Part shown: piece by piece, positions 26,745 through 36,555 of the stretch
Layout of the letters: each line of letters starts with the position of its first letter
Position numbering within the stretch: position 1 is the first letter of the stretch
Origin: Planctobacterium marinum
GTDB lineage: Bacteria; Pseudomonadota; Gammaproteobacteria; Enterobacterales; Alteromonadaceae
Length of the DNA: 64,000 nucleotides
Direction of reading: 5' to 3'
Assembly (NCBI RefSeq): GCF_036322805.1
Contig: NZ_AP027272.1
Span: 4,402,001-4,466,000 of the forward strand
The notes under the pieces: model-generated
What the model saw: the letters and a program-made list of their open reading frames with translations, nothing else
What the model was told of the DNA's origin: nothing
Database searches by the model: none
Position numbers and translations under genes: made by a program

Positions 26745-28447
26745 GATTTAACGGATTGAGTGTCAGCGCAAAATGTCTGATAAAGGCGTTGCCATGGGTT
26801 TGGCTTGCTTTTTCACCGGGTATGCAAGCACAGGAAGTCATCACCGATGTGGGGCAGATGCGCCCGCAACTACCGGAATTTACCCAGCAAGATGAAGATA
26901 AACCCTTCAGCTTACCGAAAATTACGGAAAATTCGCGGCAAGATCCTCAAATCGGCCAATCGTTTGTACTTAGCAATGTGCTTTACAGTGGTAATACGCT
27001 GTTTACTGCTTCTGAACTCAATCAGCACATTGCTGACTATATAGGTCGCCCGATAACCGCGTCAGATCTTGAGGCTATGCGGGTTAAGCTAACTCAGTTT
27101 TACATTGCTCGCGGTTATATCAATTCCGGATTTATTTTACCCGCGCAAACCGCTCGCAACGGACAAATTCAGTTTCAAGTGATAGAAGGCACCCTGAGCA
27201 GTATCCAGTTATCTGGCATGGATGATATTTATCCTGAATTCATCATTGAACGATTGTTACCTGACCCGGAAGCCCCCTTTAATCTGAAGGAATTTCAGGA
27301 AAGGTATCAACTACTGCTCAACAATCCCCTGTTTGACAAATTTGACGGACGTTTTCGGCCAGGAGCACAGCCTGGAAAGAGCGTTCTGGATCTGACCATT
27401 ACACCCGCAACGCCTTATGGCTTGTCAATTCAAGCGGATAACTTTGGCTCTGCCAGCAGTGGTGAAGGGCAGCTTAATCTTAACGGACATTACCTCAACC
27501 TGCTGGGGCACGGCGATAATATATCGGCTTCAATCAGGATGAAAGAGGGCTCTTTGGGCGGCAGTTTAAGCTATCAAATACCGCTTAATAAATACGATAC
27601 CCGACTGACAGTACAATTTGGCTTTAACGATTCTGATGTCATTGAGCAGCAAATCGAAACCCTGGACATTGAAAGTGATTATCAGAGCACGGAAATAAGC
27701 TTAAGCCAACCCATTATCAGCAGTCTGGAGCGCACTTTGCTGGTAACAGGCACACTGTCAGTGCGAGAAAATCAGGGTAGCTTATTGGACCAACCCTTTT
27801 CCTTTGCGTTTGGCGAAAACAATGGTTTGTCGAGAGTATCAGCACTGAGATTGGCTTTACAAGGCAGCATTCGCAGTGCCAAACAGGTGTGGTCAGCACA
27901 CTTGCGTTACTCCCACGGTATCACTGCTTTTCATGCAACGGATAATAATAACCTCACACCGGATAGCGACTTTTCAGCATTGCTGTTGCAACTGCAGTAT
28001 GCTCGCTTGCTTGAGGGCGGGCTGCGCTTGACCTGGCGCGCTGATGGTCAACTGAGCAGTGATGGTTTATTGCCATTGGAACAATTTGCCATTGGTGGTG
28101 CTCGCACCGTCAGGGGATATCGAGAAAATGAATTGGTACGCGATGAAGGCTTTATAACCTCCATTGAATTGCGGTCCCCGGTATTTGATGACCTGGACTA
28201 TGGCGGAAAACTCGGCGCATTAGACGCCTACCTTTTTAGCGATTACGGTGAAGGTAGCTACCGCTCAGAGATCCAGGATAACGCCAGCTCGTTATGGTCT
28301 GCGGGATTGGGTTTAGTGTGGCAGTTTACCCCCGGCTGGGCATTCGAAGTTATTTATGGTCATGCCATTAAGGCGCCTCAAACCAGAGCCAATTACGTTT
28401 TACAAGATGATGGCATTCACATGAGGATCACCGGTGAATTATTCTAA
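26741..28447 (+). CDS. TpsB: ShlB/FhaC/HecB-family outer membrane transporter
   Basis: 568 residues with a signal peptide, an N-terminal linker, a POTRA region (about 75-215; FVLSNVLYSGNTLF, IARGYINSGFILP, FQVIEGTLSSIQLSG) and a C-terminal 16-stranded barrel. The conserved lid-loop motif is present as ARTVRGYREN, and the protein ends in IHMRITGELF with terminal phenylalanine. It secretes and folds the cognate TpsA across the outer membrane. The ATG overlaps the tpsA stop by 4 bp, and the next gene begins inside its last 14 bp, indicating tight translational coupling. Confidence 0.92.
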   Translation: MRFNGLSVSAKCLIKALPWVWLAFSPGMQAQEVITDVGQMRPQLPEFTQQDEDKPFSLPKITENSRQDPQIGQSFVLSNVLYSGNTLFTASELNQHIADYIGRPITASDLEAMRVKLTQFYIARGYINSGFILPAQTARNGQIQFQVIEGTLSSIQLSGMDDIYPEFIIERLLPDPEAPFNLKEFQERYQLLLNNPLFDKFDGRFRPGAQPGKSVLDLTITPATPYGLSIQADNFGSASSGEGQLNLNGHYLNLLGHGDNISASIRMKEGSLGGSLSYQIPLNKYDTRLTVQFGFNDSDVIEQQIETLDIESDYQSTEISLSQPIISSLERTLLVTGTLSVRENQGSLLDQPFSFAFGENNGLSRVSALRLALQGSIRSAKQVWSAHLRYSHGITAFHATDNNNLTPDSDFSALLLQLQYARLLEGGLRLTWRADGQLSSDGLLPLEQFAIGGARTVRGYRENELVRDEGFITSIELRSPVFDDLDYGGKLGALDAYLFSDYGEGSYRSEIQDNASSLWSAGLGLVWQFTPGWAFEVIYGHAIKAPQTRANYVLQDDGIHMRITGELF

Positions 28448-31214
28448 GCTAGTCTCCCGCCACAACATCTTTTGCTTAGCTATGTGCTGGTTGATGCTCT
28501 GTGTGGGCGATTTACAGGCGCAAAACGTGTCGGATGTCAGTACGCAACTGGCACAGGCGGAAGTATTGCGGGAACAAGGCAAATTACCCCAGGCTTTATC
28601 TCTGCTAAATAAAGCGCAGCAACAGGCAACGCTGAAAAGCAAACAGCACACCCTCATCTTGGGTTTGAAAGCCAACATTATGCTGTTGCAGAGGCGTTAC
28701 GATGAGGCCTTTTTGATATTGTCAGAGACCCAACCATTAGCAGAAAAAAATCAATGGTGGTTTATCGCAGGCGACCAATCCAGTTATCTGGCCAATCTGT
28801 TTTTAAGGCAACAAAATCTGGAAAAAGCACAGCGCTGGTTTCAAAAAGCCCGTAGTATCGCAGCATTGTCAGGGGATCCACTGTTAAGCGTGCAATCGGG
28901 AATTAACCTCGTCCGCCTGCAATGGCAAAGTGCCCCTGAAAGCGTCCCAGAGCTTGCACCATTACAACAGGAAATCTCAAAAATAAGCGAGTATTCCGGC
29001 AGTGAAGTACTGCTTAATTGGGCGGCTTTGCTGCTGGATTCTTTGCCAATGGCCCAGAACAAAGCACAGCACAAGGAGCAAATATTCAATGCCCTGAACC
29101 GTCTATTGCAAAATCAACAGCACTTTAATCAGGCTACGTTATCACAAGCTTATGGGCTGATGGCCAGGTTATACATGACAGAGCTGCGTTATGAGGAGTC
29201 CCTGAAATTATTAAACAACGCTATATACAGTGCCCAACAACAACCAGATTTGTTGTACCGTTGGGAATGGTTGTCCGGACAAGCATGGCGTAACCAAGGC
29301 AATTTATCGGAGGCGGTAGCTGCATTGCAACGGGCAGTTAATCATTTAGAGACCATTCGTCAGGATATTCCGGTGGATTATGTGGATGGCCGCTCATCCT
29401 TTAGACAAACCCTGGAGCCACTTTACCTGGAACTCACCGACTTGCTATTACTGCAGGCCAAGCAAAGCGAAGAAAGCTCACAGCAACAAGCACATTTGCG
29501 CCAGGCCAGAGCAACCGTGGAGCTACTAAAACGCTCTGAGCTGGAAGACTATTTTGATAATCGCTGCATTATCGACAATCAGCAACAGATTGATTTAAGT
29601 ACTGTCAATCAGGCGACTGCGGCAATTTATCCAATTTTGTTGCCCGACAGGATGGAGATTTTGGTGAGTTTTGCCAATCACATAGAACAGCGTACCGTAG
29701 CGGTTGGTGCAGCGGAGATCAGCCAGGCGGCCACCGCGCTGGCCAGCAGTTTCCGCACGCTGGATCCATACTATTACACGCTCTCAGATCAGTTTTACGA
29801 CTGGTTAATCAGCCCCATCAACGACCTCTTACAAAGCCGCCAAATTGATACCTTAATTTATTTACCAGACGGACCACTTAGACTGGTGCCACTGGCCAGT
29901 ATCAGCGATGGAAAACAGTTCTTAATCGAGCAATACAGCATCGTAACCTCGCCGGGTTTAACCCTGTTTGATACCAGCATCCGGGATAAAGATGAAATGC
30001 AGGTGCTATTGGCTGGACTGAGCACCCCCGGCCCGGTGGTGGATGATGTGAGCGAGCGGCTTTATGCAGCGATTAATGTCGCAACCGACAGACAAGTTAA
30101 GGAAAACCTGAGTCGCCGCCTCACCTATCCGCGCGAGCGCCGGGAGCAAGAAGCCCAGCAACGTGGGCAAAAAGCGCGAAACAAAGTTTCCATGCTGTCG
30201 CGACTGAGAATTGTTAATAAAACAGCCGTCACCGATAAGCGCAGTATTAGTGATGAGGACTTGCGCTACATCAGCAAACGTCCGGGTGTTAAACCACAAT
30301 CCAATTACCAAACTAAGCAAGCGCAATTAAGGCAGCAACTGCGCATTGTGAACAAAATCGCTCTACAACAAAACCCACAAAAAACCGAATCTGACGCCGC
30401 ACTACGCATTGTCGCCAAGTATGCGAGCCAACAAGCATTAGTGGCGGCCTTGCAAGAACGGGAGCCGCAACAACCACTACGCATAGTCACCAAAACGCGT
30501 TACCAACGCCCATACGCCGCTGAGAAAGTAGAGGCCGGTACACCGCAACTGTTGGCCAGTAACAACACCGGACAATTGCGCTTGTTAAAACGTTCCTTAC
30601 CTGAAAACCAGGCACAATTGCGACTGCTGAAAGCACAACGGCTGGAACGCCTGAAAAACCGCTTAAAGCTGCCCGGTGTAGACCAGGAAATCGAGAATAT
30701 TAGCCGCGTTTTCAGCGGTGACGCTCTGGTGAATGATGACTTCAGCAAGCAACAGTTTGTAGACAATATGCTCAGTAATCGCTACGACATCGTGCACATT
30801 GCCTCTCATGGCGTGTTTGGCGACTCAGCAGAAAACAGTTTTGTCATGACCTACGACGAAGTGTTGGACATGGACCAACTGGAAGCCTTGTTAAATCATC
30901 CGAAGTTCAGCAAGGCCCCGGTGGAGCTGATCACCTTGAGCGCTTGTCAGACAGCTGATGGTGATGATCGCGCCCCACTTGGCATAAGTGGTATCGCTTT
31001 ACGGGCGAAAGTGCGCAGCGCCTTAGGCGCTTTATGGGCGGTGTCAGATGCCGCTACCGTGGAATTAATGAGTGAATTTTACGCCAATCTGAAAAAACCG
31101 GGTATGACCAAAGCTCAGGCATTGCGGGAAGCACAAATAACCATGCTGCAACAGGAGCAGTATCGCCATCCGTTTTTCTGGTCGGCATTTATATTAATCG
31201 GGAACTGGTTGTGA
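28434..31214 (+). CDS. exported TPR-CHAT caspase-like protease with split CHAT domain
   Basis: 926 residues from a GTG inside the end of tpsB. A signal peptide (about residues 1-30, ending GDLQAQ) is followed by TPR-like helical repeats (about 35-320), then a CHAT domain. Catalytic H792 (VHIASHGVFG) and C838 (LSACQTADG) are present, so peptidase activity is plausible (clan CD, caspase/separase-like). Between GLSTPGPVVDD (about 525) and LPGVDQEIENISRVF (about 745) lies a basic insertion with six LR(I/L)(V/L)xK-like motifs at residues 591, 636, 657, 682, 715 and 729. Export to the periplasm or beyond is unusual for a CHAT protease. Function with the TPS pair is inferred from the operon only. 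Confidence 0.86.
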   Translation: MNYSKLVSRHNIFCLAMCWLMLCVGDLQAQNVSDVSTQLAQAEVLREQGKLPQALSLLNKAQQQATLKSKQHTLILGLKANIMLLQRRYDEAFLILSETQPLAEKNQWWFIAGDQSSYLANLFLRQQNLEKAQRWFQKARSIAALSGDPLLSVQSGINLVRLQWQSAPESVPELAPLQQEISKISEYSGSEVLLNWAALLLDSLPMAQNKAQHKEQIFNALNRLLQNQQHFNQATLSQAYGLMARLYMTELRYEESLKLLNNAIYSAQQQPDLLYRWEWLSGQAWRNQGNLSEAVAALQRAVNHLETIRQDIPVDYVDGRSSFRQTLEPLYLELTDLLLLQAKQSEESSQQQAHLRQARATVELLKRSELEDYFDNRCIIDNQQQIDLSTVNQATAAIYPILLPDRMEILVSFANHIEQRTVAVGAAEISQAATALASSFRTLDPYYYTLSDQFYDWLISPINDLLQSRQIDTLIYLPDGPLRLVPLASISDGKQFLIEQYSIVTSPGLTLFDTSIRDKDEMQVLLAGLSTPGPVVDDVSERLYAAINVATDRQVKENLSRRLTYPRERREQEAQQRGQKARNKVSMLSRLRIVNKTAVTDKRSISDEDLRYISKRPGVKPQSNYQTKQAQLRQQLRIVNKIALQQNPQKTESDAALRIVAKYASQQALVAALQEREPQQPLRIVTKTRYQRPYAAEKVEAGTPQLLASNNTGQLRLLKRSLPENQAQLRLLKAQRLERLKNRLKLPGVDQEIENISRVFSGDALVNDDFSKQQFVDNMLSNRYDIVHIASHGVFGDSAENSFVMTYDEVLDMDQLEALLNHPKFSKAPVELITLSACQTADGDDRAPLGISGIALRAKVRSALGALWAVSDAATVELMSEFYANLKKPGMTKAQALREAQITMLQQEQYRHPFFWSAFILIGNWL
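30204..30635 (+). repeat. six degenerate LRIVNK-type repeats inside the CHAT gene
   Basis: The encoded motifs are LRIVNK (591), LRIVNK (636), LRIVAK (657), LRIVTK (682), LRLLK (715) and LRLLK (729), with spacings of 45, 21, 25, 33 and 14 residues. The surrounding sequence is rich in Q, K and R and looks disordered. The codons differ between copies (ctgagaatt, ctgcgcatt, ctacgcatt), so the amino-acid motif rather than the DNA seems to be conserved. Confidence 0.8.
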
Positions 31215-31272
31215 TCTGCAATACTCTAATGCAGAGCATTGGCCATCAAAACATTCCGAAGGAGTGAATGAC

Positions 31273-32028
31273 ATGAATATGCGAGCTACAAAGAAAACTG
31301 TTTTAAAAAAATCACTGGCCCTGCTGGCTTTAACCGGGCTATTAACTTGGCAAACATCCGTCAGCGCCGAAGACCTGCTGGTAATAGTGGAGCGTAGCAA
31401 GGGCGCAGAATTATCAGGGGATGACAATAAACTAGCAACTGAAGAAACCATGCAGATTGCTGCCAAAGGCCGGGTTTGGGCAGTTAAGAAAGACACAGAG
31501 ACATCTTACAATTTGATTTGCATGAATCAAACCAATGCCCCTTTAACACTGACTTATAACGAACAACAGCGCCCTTGGCTTGCTGATACCAATGCCAGCT
31601 GTAGCGCCAGTAATGACAGTGTTTACAGCTGTAAAAATGAAGCGCAAAACACCACTTTGATGTGCCGTACTCAGGAAGTGGCTAAACGCGGCAACGGTAT
31701 CGGCATCACCGATATGACTGCCGTAGCACTGCGCTCATTGGATAATTCCGACGAAGCCTTTTATCGCATTGCCAATAGCGTGATGGAACAGCACAAATTG
31801 CATTTTGACCTGTGTCAGGATATGCATGGCAACCACAGTAAGGGCGGCCTCTCATTTGTCATTCAGGCCAGTGGAGAAATCGAAAATGTAGCGGTGATCA
31901 AAGAAGGCGAACTGGCCACCCCTACACGCTCAGAAGACTACGCCGAATGCATGGCGCAAGCCATTGAGCTATGGCGCTTCCCTACCCTCGATTATATCTA
32001 CGAGATGGAATACGCCTTCGTAAATTAA
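31273..32028 (+). CDS. small exported protein with TonB-C/AgmX-like C-terminus
   Basis: About 251 residues from ATG 31273, with AAGGAG 8 nt upstream (an in-frame GTG at 31264 overlaps that site). The signal peptide is MNMRATKKTVLKKSLALLALTG..., cleaved near SVSA. The middle contains several cysteines (C-M-N-Q, C-S-A-S, C-K-N-E, C-R-T-Q) likely paired in disulfides. The last 70 residues (GGLSFVIQASGEIENVAVIKE ... MAQAIELWRFP) resemble the AgmX/PglI or TonB C-terminal fold. It begins 58 bp after the CHAT gene on the same strand, so it may be the last gene of the TPS-CHAT operon. Function unknown. Confidence 0.7.
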   Translation: MNMRATKKTVLKKSLALLALTGLLTWQTSVSAEDLLVIVERSKGAELSGDDNKLATEETMQIAAKGRVWAVKKDTETSYNLICMNQTNAPLTLTYNEQQRPWLADTNASCSASNDSVYSCKNEAQNTTLMCRTQEVAKRGNGIGITDMTAVALRSLDNSDEAFYRIANSVMEQHKLHFDLCQDMHGNHSKGGLSFVIQASGEIENVAVIKEGELATPTRSEDYAECMAQAIELWRFPTLDYIYEMEYAFVN

Positions 32029-32051
32029 ATCAAACGCACTAATCTCGAAGC

Positions 32052-32084
32052 GGCAGGATACGAATTCTTACAAAGTATTCTGCC
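32052..32084 (+). terminator. hairpin after the TPS-CHAT gene run
   Basis: GGCAGGATAC (32052-32061) pairs with GTATTCTGCC (32075-32084) with one G-U pair and a 13-nt loop, 24 bp after the stop at 32028. No T-run follows, so it may be a factor-dependent terminator or 3' stabilising structure. Confidence 0.4.
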
Positions 32085-32148
32085 CGTCACCTTGCCTGAT
32101 CGCACCCAGGCTGCAATAAATTAAGAAATATCCCAATACCGCTTGCAA

Positions 32149-32979
32149 ATGACTATTCGTAGCACTTTGTTATTGTTTGTCCTATTGAGTTGCCTCATCT
32201 CCACTGGCAAGGCACAAACACTTGATAGTCGTTATTTGCAGTCTCTTGCTAACACTGACACCTTCGAAGTTAAAAACCAAAAACAAAACTACTATATCTA
32301 TGTGAAAGGACCTGCTCAGCAGGAGCCGGATAAGCGCTATCCGGTGATCTATTTATTGGACGGCGGTATTACCTTTCCCATGCTTAGCGCTCACGCTCAT
32401 TTATTGCAAGCCTTAGAAGAGCTGCCAGAATTGATTATTGTGGGGATCAGTTATGGCACTGATGACTGGCGCCAAGGCAATGCCCGCAGCCACGACTTCA
32501 CCCTGCCTTCAGAGAATGAGAATCGAAAACACTGGGGCGGTGCAACTGAGTTTGCCCGCTTTCTGACACAAAAATTAATACCGCTAATAGCTCAAAAATA
32601 CCCCACAGATGAAGCAAAGCGCCTGTTATTCGGTAATTCATTGGGTGGTCAATTTGGCCTCTATCTCGCCACTTACAGGCCAGAGCTTTTTTATGGCATC
32701 ATTGCCAATAATCCTGCCATACATACCAATACGGAACGCTTCCTGAAATTACCTGAATCACTTTCCTTTAAAGGAAGAGTTAAATTATTTGTAGGAGCAG
32801 CGGAGCACGACGCAGCGCGTTTTACAGCCCCAAGAAAGATTTGGCAGTCATACTGGCATGAGAATTCACATCCCAATTGGCAACTACACATCCAGCCTAT
32901 GCCTGGCCACAGCCACGTCTCTTCCATTCCAGATGCTTTTCGTCAAGGAGTGGCCTGGATACTGTCCACTGAAAGCTAA
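32149..32979 (+). CDS. exported alpha/beta hydrolase, esterase D/Fes-like
   Basis: About 276 residues from ATG 32149 (a TTG two codons earlier is less likely). Signal peptide MTIRSTLLLFVLLSCLISTGKAQ. An alpha/beta hydrolase fold follows: RYPVIYLLDGG, IIVGISYGTDD, nucleophile elbow GNSLGG (Ser near residue 165) and a likely catalytic histidine in PGHSHVSS near the C-terminus. It resembles the putative-esterase family that includes enterochelin esterases and S-formylglutathione hydrolases. The substrate is unknown. It stands alone, with a 120-bp gap from the gene upstream. Confidence 0.82.
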   Translation: MTIRSTLLLFVLLSCLISTGKAQTLDSRYLQSLANTDTFEVKNQKQNYYIYVKGPAQQEPDKRYPVIYLLDGGITFPMLSAHAHLLQALEELPELIIVGISYGTDDWRQGNARSHDFTLPSENENRKHWGGATEFARFLTQKLIPLIAQKYPTDEAKRLLFGNSLGGQFGLYLATYRPELFYGIIANNPAIHTNTERFLKLPESLSFKGRVKLFVGAAEHDAARFTAPRKIWQSYWHENSHPNWQLHIQPMPGHSHVSSIPDAFRQGVAWILSTES

Positions 32980-33083
32980 ATCACCCGCAATAAAGGAAAA
33001 GGTCTATATTTAACATTCTGTTAAAAGATCATTTTATTAATACCTGTTAGAATTCGCGGCATTTTTCAACAATTGAGCACACT

Positions 33084-34649
33084 ATGTTTGATTTGATAAC
33101 TAATAAAGACAGTAATGTTAAGAACGACGTCTTGTCCGGTATTACTGTCGCACTGGCGTTAGTGCCAGAAGCGGTGGCGTTTGCCTTTGTAGCAGGCGTT
33201 GAGCCCATGGTGGGCTTATATGCCGCCTTTATGATGGGCTTGATCACCTCAGCCATTGGCGGTCGCCCTGGCATGATTTCTGGTGCCACCGGCGCAATGG
33301 CCGTGGTCATGGTGAGTTTAGTGGCCATGCATGGCGTGCAGTACCTGTTTGTGGCGGTGATACTGGCCGGCTTGCTGCAGCTAATGGCCGGGATATTTAA
33401 ACTCGGGAAATTTATCCGACTGGTGCCCTACCCTGTAATGCTAGGCTTTGTTAATGGCCTGGCTATCGTGATATTTTTAGCTCAGCTGGGGCAATTCAAA
33501 GTACTGGATACCTCTGGTATTCAGGTGTGGATGGAAGGCCAGATGCTGTATCTGATGTTGGGTTTAACCGCCCTTACCATGGCGATAATCTTCTTCTTAC
33601 CGAAGCTTACCTCAGCAGTGCCTGCGTCACTGGTGGCCATCTTAACGGTAACCGCACTGGTTCATGGTTTAGACCTGGAAGCCCGCACCGTTATTGATTT
33701 TGTTAAAGATATGGTGCCTGCGGAGCAGCGCGATACCGTAACCCTGGCTGGAGAGTTGCCAAGCTTTGCTATTCCGGCGGTGCCTTTTACCCTGGAAACC
33801 CTTTATATCGTCTTGCCCACCTCGATTATTTTAGCCTTGGTAGGTTTGATTGAATCACTCCTGACACTTTCTCTCATTGATGACCTTACCGATACACGCG
33901 GTAAAGGTAACCGTGAATGTATCGGTCAAGGTGTTGCCAATACCGTTAATGGTTTCTTCGGCGGTATGGGCGGTTGCGCCATGATTGGCCAGAGCATGAT
34001 CAATATCAACTCTGGCGGCCGTGGCCGTTTATCTGGTATCACGGCAGCATTGGTACTGTTAGCCTTTATCCTGTTCGCTGCGCCACTGATTGAAATGATT
34101 CCACTGGCTGCCTTGGTTGGCGTCATGTTTATGGTGGTCATTGGTACTTTTGAGTGGGCCAGCTTTAAAATTATTCGCGGCGTTAACAAAGAAGATGCCT
34201 TTGTACTGTTTGCTGTAACTGCCATCACTGTGTATGCCGATTTGGCTATCGCGGTAATTGTCGGCGTAATTATGTCCGCATTGGTGTTCGCCTGGAAACA
34301 CGCCACTCATATTGTGGCCAAAACCCACACCGACAAAGATGGCTGGAAAATCTATGAAGTTGAGGGTCCCTTGTTCTTCGGTTCGGTACTGCACTTTAAA
34401 GATCTGTTCGATCCCAACAATGATCCACAAGACGTGGTGATTGATTTTAATGACTCGCGTATCTGGGATTCATCGGGTCTGGATGCCATTGATAACCTGG
34501 CAGAAAAATATCGTCAGGCAGGTAAAAAGCTGCATATCCGTCACATCAGTGAGGAATGTCGCGACTTACTCACCAAAGCGCAAGAATACGTTGAAATCAA
34601 CGTGGCTGAAGATCCGCGTTATCACGTGGCATCTGATAAATTAGCTTAA
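33084..34649 (+). CDS. SulP-family inorganic anion transporter with STAS domain
   Basis: 521 residues. About 12-14 membrane segments (residues 15-415) begin with the family hallmark [22 protein letters not shown] and include [14 protein letters not shown] and [17 protein letters not shown] cytoplasmic STAS domain closes the protein (about 430-515; [19 protein letters not shown]). SulP proteins move sulfate, bicarbonate or other anions, often with Na+ or H+. The substrate is not set by sequence. It is single and followed by a strong intrinsic terminator at 34678. Confidence 0.93.
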   Translation: MFDLITNKDSNVKNDVLSGITVALALVPEAVAFAFVAGVEPMVGLYAAFMMGLITSAIGGRPGMISGATGAMAVVMVSLVAMHGVQYLFVAVILAGLLQLMAGIFKLGKFIRLVPYPVMLGFVNGLAIVIFLAQLGQFKVLDTSGIQVWMEGQMLYLMLGLTALTMAIIFFLPKLTSAVPASLVAILTVTALVHGLDLEARTVIDFVKDMVPAEQRDTVTLAGELPSFAIPAVPFTLETLYIVLPTSIILALVGLIESLLTLSLIDDLTDTRGKGNRECIGQGVANTVNGFFGGMGGCAMIGQSMININSGGRGRLSGITAALVLLAFILFAAPLIEMIPLAALVGVMFMVVIGTFEWASFKIIRGVNKEDAFVLFAVTAITVYADLAIAVIVGVIMSALVFAWKHATHIVAKTHTDKDGWKIYEVEGPLFFGSVLHFKDLFDPNNDPQDVVIDFNDSRIWDSSGLDAIDNLAEKYRQAGKKLHIRHISEECRDLLTKAQEYVEINVAEDPRYHVASDKLA

Positions 34650-34677
34650 CAGCAATTCGCCTTTATCACAAAATGCC

Positions 34678-34706
34678 AACGCCAGTTCATTGAACTGGCG
34701 TTTTTC
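34678..34706 (+). terminator. rho-independent terminator of the SulP gene
   Basis: CGCCAGTT pairs with AACTGGCG around a CATTG loop (34680-34700), followed by TTTTTC. It lies about 30 bp after the stop at 34649 and before the convergent AraC gene. The A residues before and T residues after the stem make it usable in both directions. Confidence 0.9.
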
Positions 34707-34761
34707 ATTTCCACATCTAAGTGGCCCGCTGCAACCGATGAAAGTTAAGCAACACAATGCT

Positions 34762-35553
34762 TTATCTAACTTGCTTCCCTTTAAATAACCTTGGCGTCAT
34801 GCCCGTTTTACTTCTAAACATATAGGTAAATGCAGAAACTGAAGCATAGCCCAGTTCATCAGCAACAACTGCAATGGGGTTGCCTTGAATCAGTTTACGA
34901 ATGGCAATTTGGATTGTGAGGCGTTGCCGCCATTCAGTGTAATGTAACCCGGTTTCCTTTTTGAACAATCGAGACAAAGTGCGACTGGATGCACCAACAA
35001 CGTCTCCCCACTGTTCTAAGCTGTCGTGATTTGACGGAGTTTGCTGAATGCAATTGAGTACCTTCACCAGACGCTTATCCGAGGGAAATGGCAACTGGTA
35101 TACGGCTGCGGGGGCCTCAGAGAGCGTTTGCAGTATCAGACGCAGATGCAACCCCTGGCTATCTTCCCATGAATAGTGGTCAGTAAAGTCTCTTGCTTCA
35201 TAAATTAGCACTTTCAAGAATGGGCTTATCTCCAGCACAGCACATTCTTTTGGCATGTCATGTCGCATCTCAGTGGCAATGTAGAAGCTCACCAGAGAAA
35301 CATCTGTCAAACACTGCACTTCATGATCCACGTGCGGTAACAACCATACGCCTTGTTCGGGAGGCACAATGTAGCGGTTAAAAGGTGTGTCAACCAACAT
35401 TACACCCTGACTAGCATAAACAAATTGCCCCCATTCGTGATTGTGCTTTGCAACTTTAAAGTACGCTGGAATGTCTCGCCGGACGACCTTGATTGGTACA
35501 TCCAGAGGCCGCTCACTGGCTTGCGATGGTGGAAGTGAAACAACCTTTGTCAT
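34762..35553 (-). CDS. AraC-family transcriptional regulator with cupin sensor
   Basis: 263 residues. The N-terminal half is a cupin-like effector domain (HNHEWGQFVYASQGVMLV, PPEQGVWLLPHVDHEV). The C-terminal half carries two AraC helix-turn-helix units (VVGASSRTLSRLFKKETG and VADELGYASVSAFTYMFRS), ending in TPRLFKGK. It is divergent from the TauE/SafE exporter at 35640 with 86 bp between, so that gene is the likely target. Confidence 0.92.
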   Translation of the reverse strand: MTKVVSLPPSQASERPLDVPIKVVRRDIPAYFKVAKHNHEWGQFVYASQGVMLVDTPFNRYIVPPEQGVWLLPHVDHEVQCLTDVSLVSFYIATEMRHDMPKECAVLEISPFLKVLIYEARDFTDHYSWEDSQGLHLRLILQTLSEAPAAVYQLPFPSDKRLVKVLNCIQQTPSNHDSLEQWGDVVGASSRTLSRLFKKETGLHYTEWRQRLTIQIAIRKLIQGNPIAVVADELGYASVSAFTYMFRSKTGMTPRLFKGKQVR

Positions 35554-35639
35554 GATCTCGATATAACTTGTCTGGTTGTCGATACTCTACCAGTGTAAGT
35601 TCGCAATATCATGGTCACTTTTAAATTAGAGGAATACTG

Positions 35640-36440
35640 ATGAGCATAGAATGGGTGCTAGCCTTTCTCTTGTTGGGCAGCGTAGTTGGCTTTATAGCAG
35701 GTTTGTTGGGAGTGGGTGGTGGCGGAATTCTGGTTCCCGTATTAGCCAGTGTTTTAGCTTACCACGGTATCCCCGAACACATGGTCATGCATGTGGCACT
35801 GGGTACGTCTATGGCGTGTATTGTCGCAACATCGTTCTCAAGTGCCTATGCTCATCACAAACACCAGGCGGTGAATTGGCCCATTGCAGGGTTAATGGCA
35901 ACAGGCTGCATAATAGGTACCTTTGCTGCCACATTCCTTGCGGCGCAATCGAATGCCGTTTACCTGACACTATTTTTTGCGCTATTTATGTTTTACACCG
36001 CCTTGAAGATGCTATTCAAGGGTAGGCCAAAAGAAGTGATTAAGACAGGCACCAAGACTAAAGCGGTTGTCTGGTCTTTTGTTGTCGGCGCTATTTCCGC
36101 TTTGGTCTCCATTGGAGGAGGATCACTACTGGTGCCCTATTTAAATCGCCAGGGGATTAAGATGTCCGAGGCTGTGGGTACATCAGCGGCGATAGGTTTG
36201 GCCATTGCCTTAGCTGGCACTTTGGGATACTTATTCAATGGTTTAGGACAGACTTCGGCAGTTGCCAATACTTTCGGTTTTGTCTATCTCCCCGCCATGG
36301 TTTTAATCTCGATGGCGAGCATTATCAGCGCGCCATTCGGGGCAAAAGTATCGCATAAGCTTCCGGTTACACTGCTGAAGAAACTTTTTGCGCTGCTACT
36401 TTTAGCATTGGGAATCAAAATGCTGTGGGTTGTGATTTGA
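35640..36440 (+). CDS. TauE/SafE-family membrane exporter
   Basis: 266 residues with about eight membrane helices and the family's duplicated glycine-rich signatures: GFIAGLLGVGGGGILVP near the N-terminus and GAISALVSIGGGSLLVPYL in the second half. These proteins are thought to export sulfite, sulfoacetate or related organosulfur compounds across the inner membrane. AGAGGA precedes the ATG. Control by the divergent AraC regulator is likely. Confidence 0.9.
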   Translation: MSIEWVLAFLLLGSVVGFIAGLLGVGGGGILVPVLASVLAYHGIPEHMVMHVALGTSMACIVATSFSSAYAHHKHQAVNWPIAGLMATGCIIGTFAATFLAAQSNAVYLTLFFALFMFYTALKMLFKGRPKEVIKTGTKTKAVVWSFVVGAISALVSIGGGSLLVPYLNRQGIKMSEAVGTSAAIGLAIALAGTLGYLFNGLGQTSAVANTFGFVYLPAMVLISMASIISAPFGAKVSHKLPVTLLKKLFALLLLALGIKMLWVVI

Positions 36441-36555
36441 GCTTGTCCGAGTTTTTAAAAACAAGATGAATCTTTAAACACTATACAGTTTGAATCCCTA
36501 AGATAATGTTATTTCCCTGTGTCGATCTTAATTGAGATTTCGTTTCTCACCTTTC

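Noticed and set aside
28434-31214. TPR-CHAT protein as part of a CRISPR type III-E (Craspase-like) system.
   Set aside because: No cas gene and no repeat-spacer array in the window, and the protein has a signal peptide, so it would not act on cytosolic CRISPR complexes.
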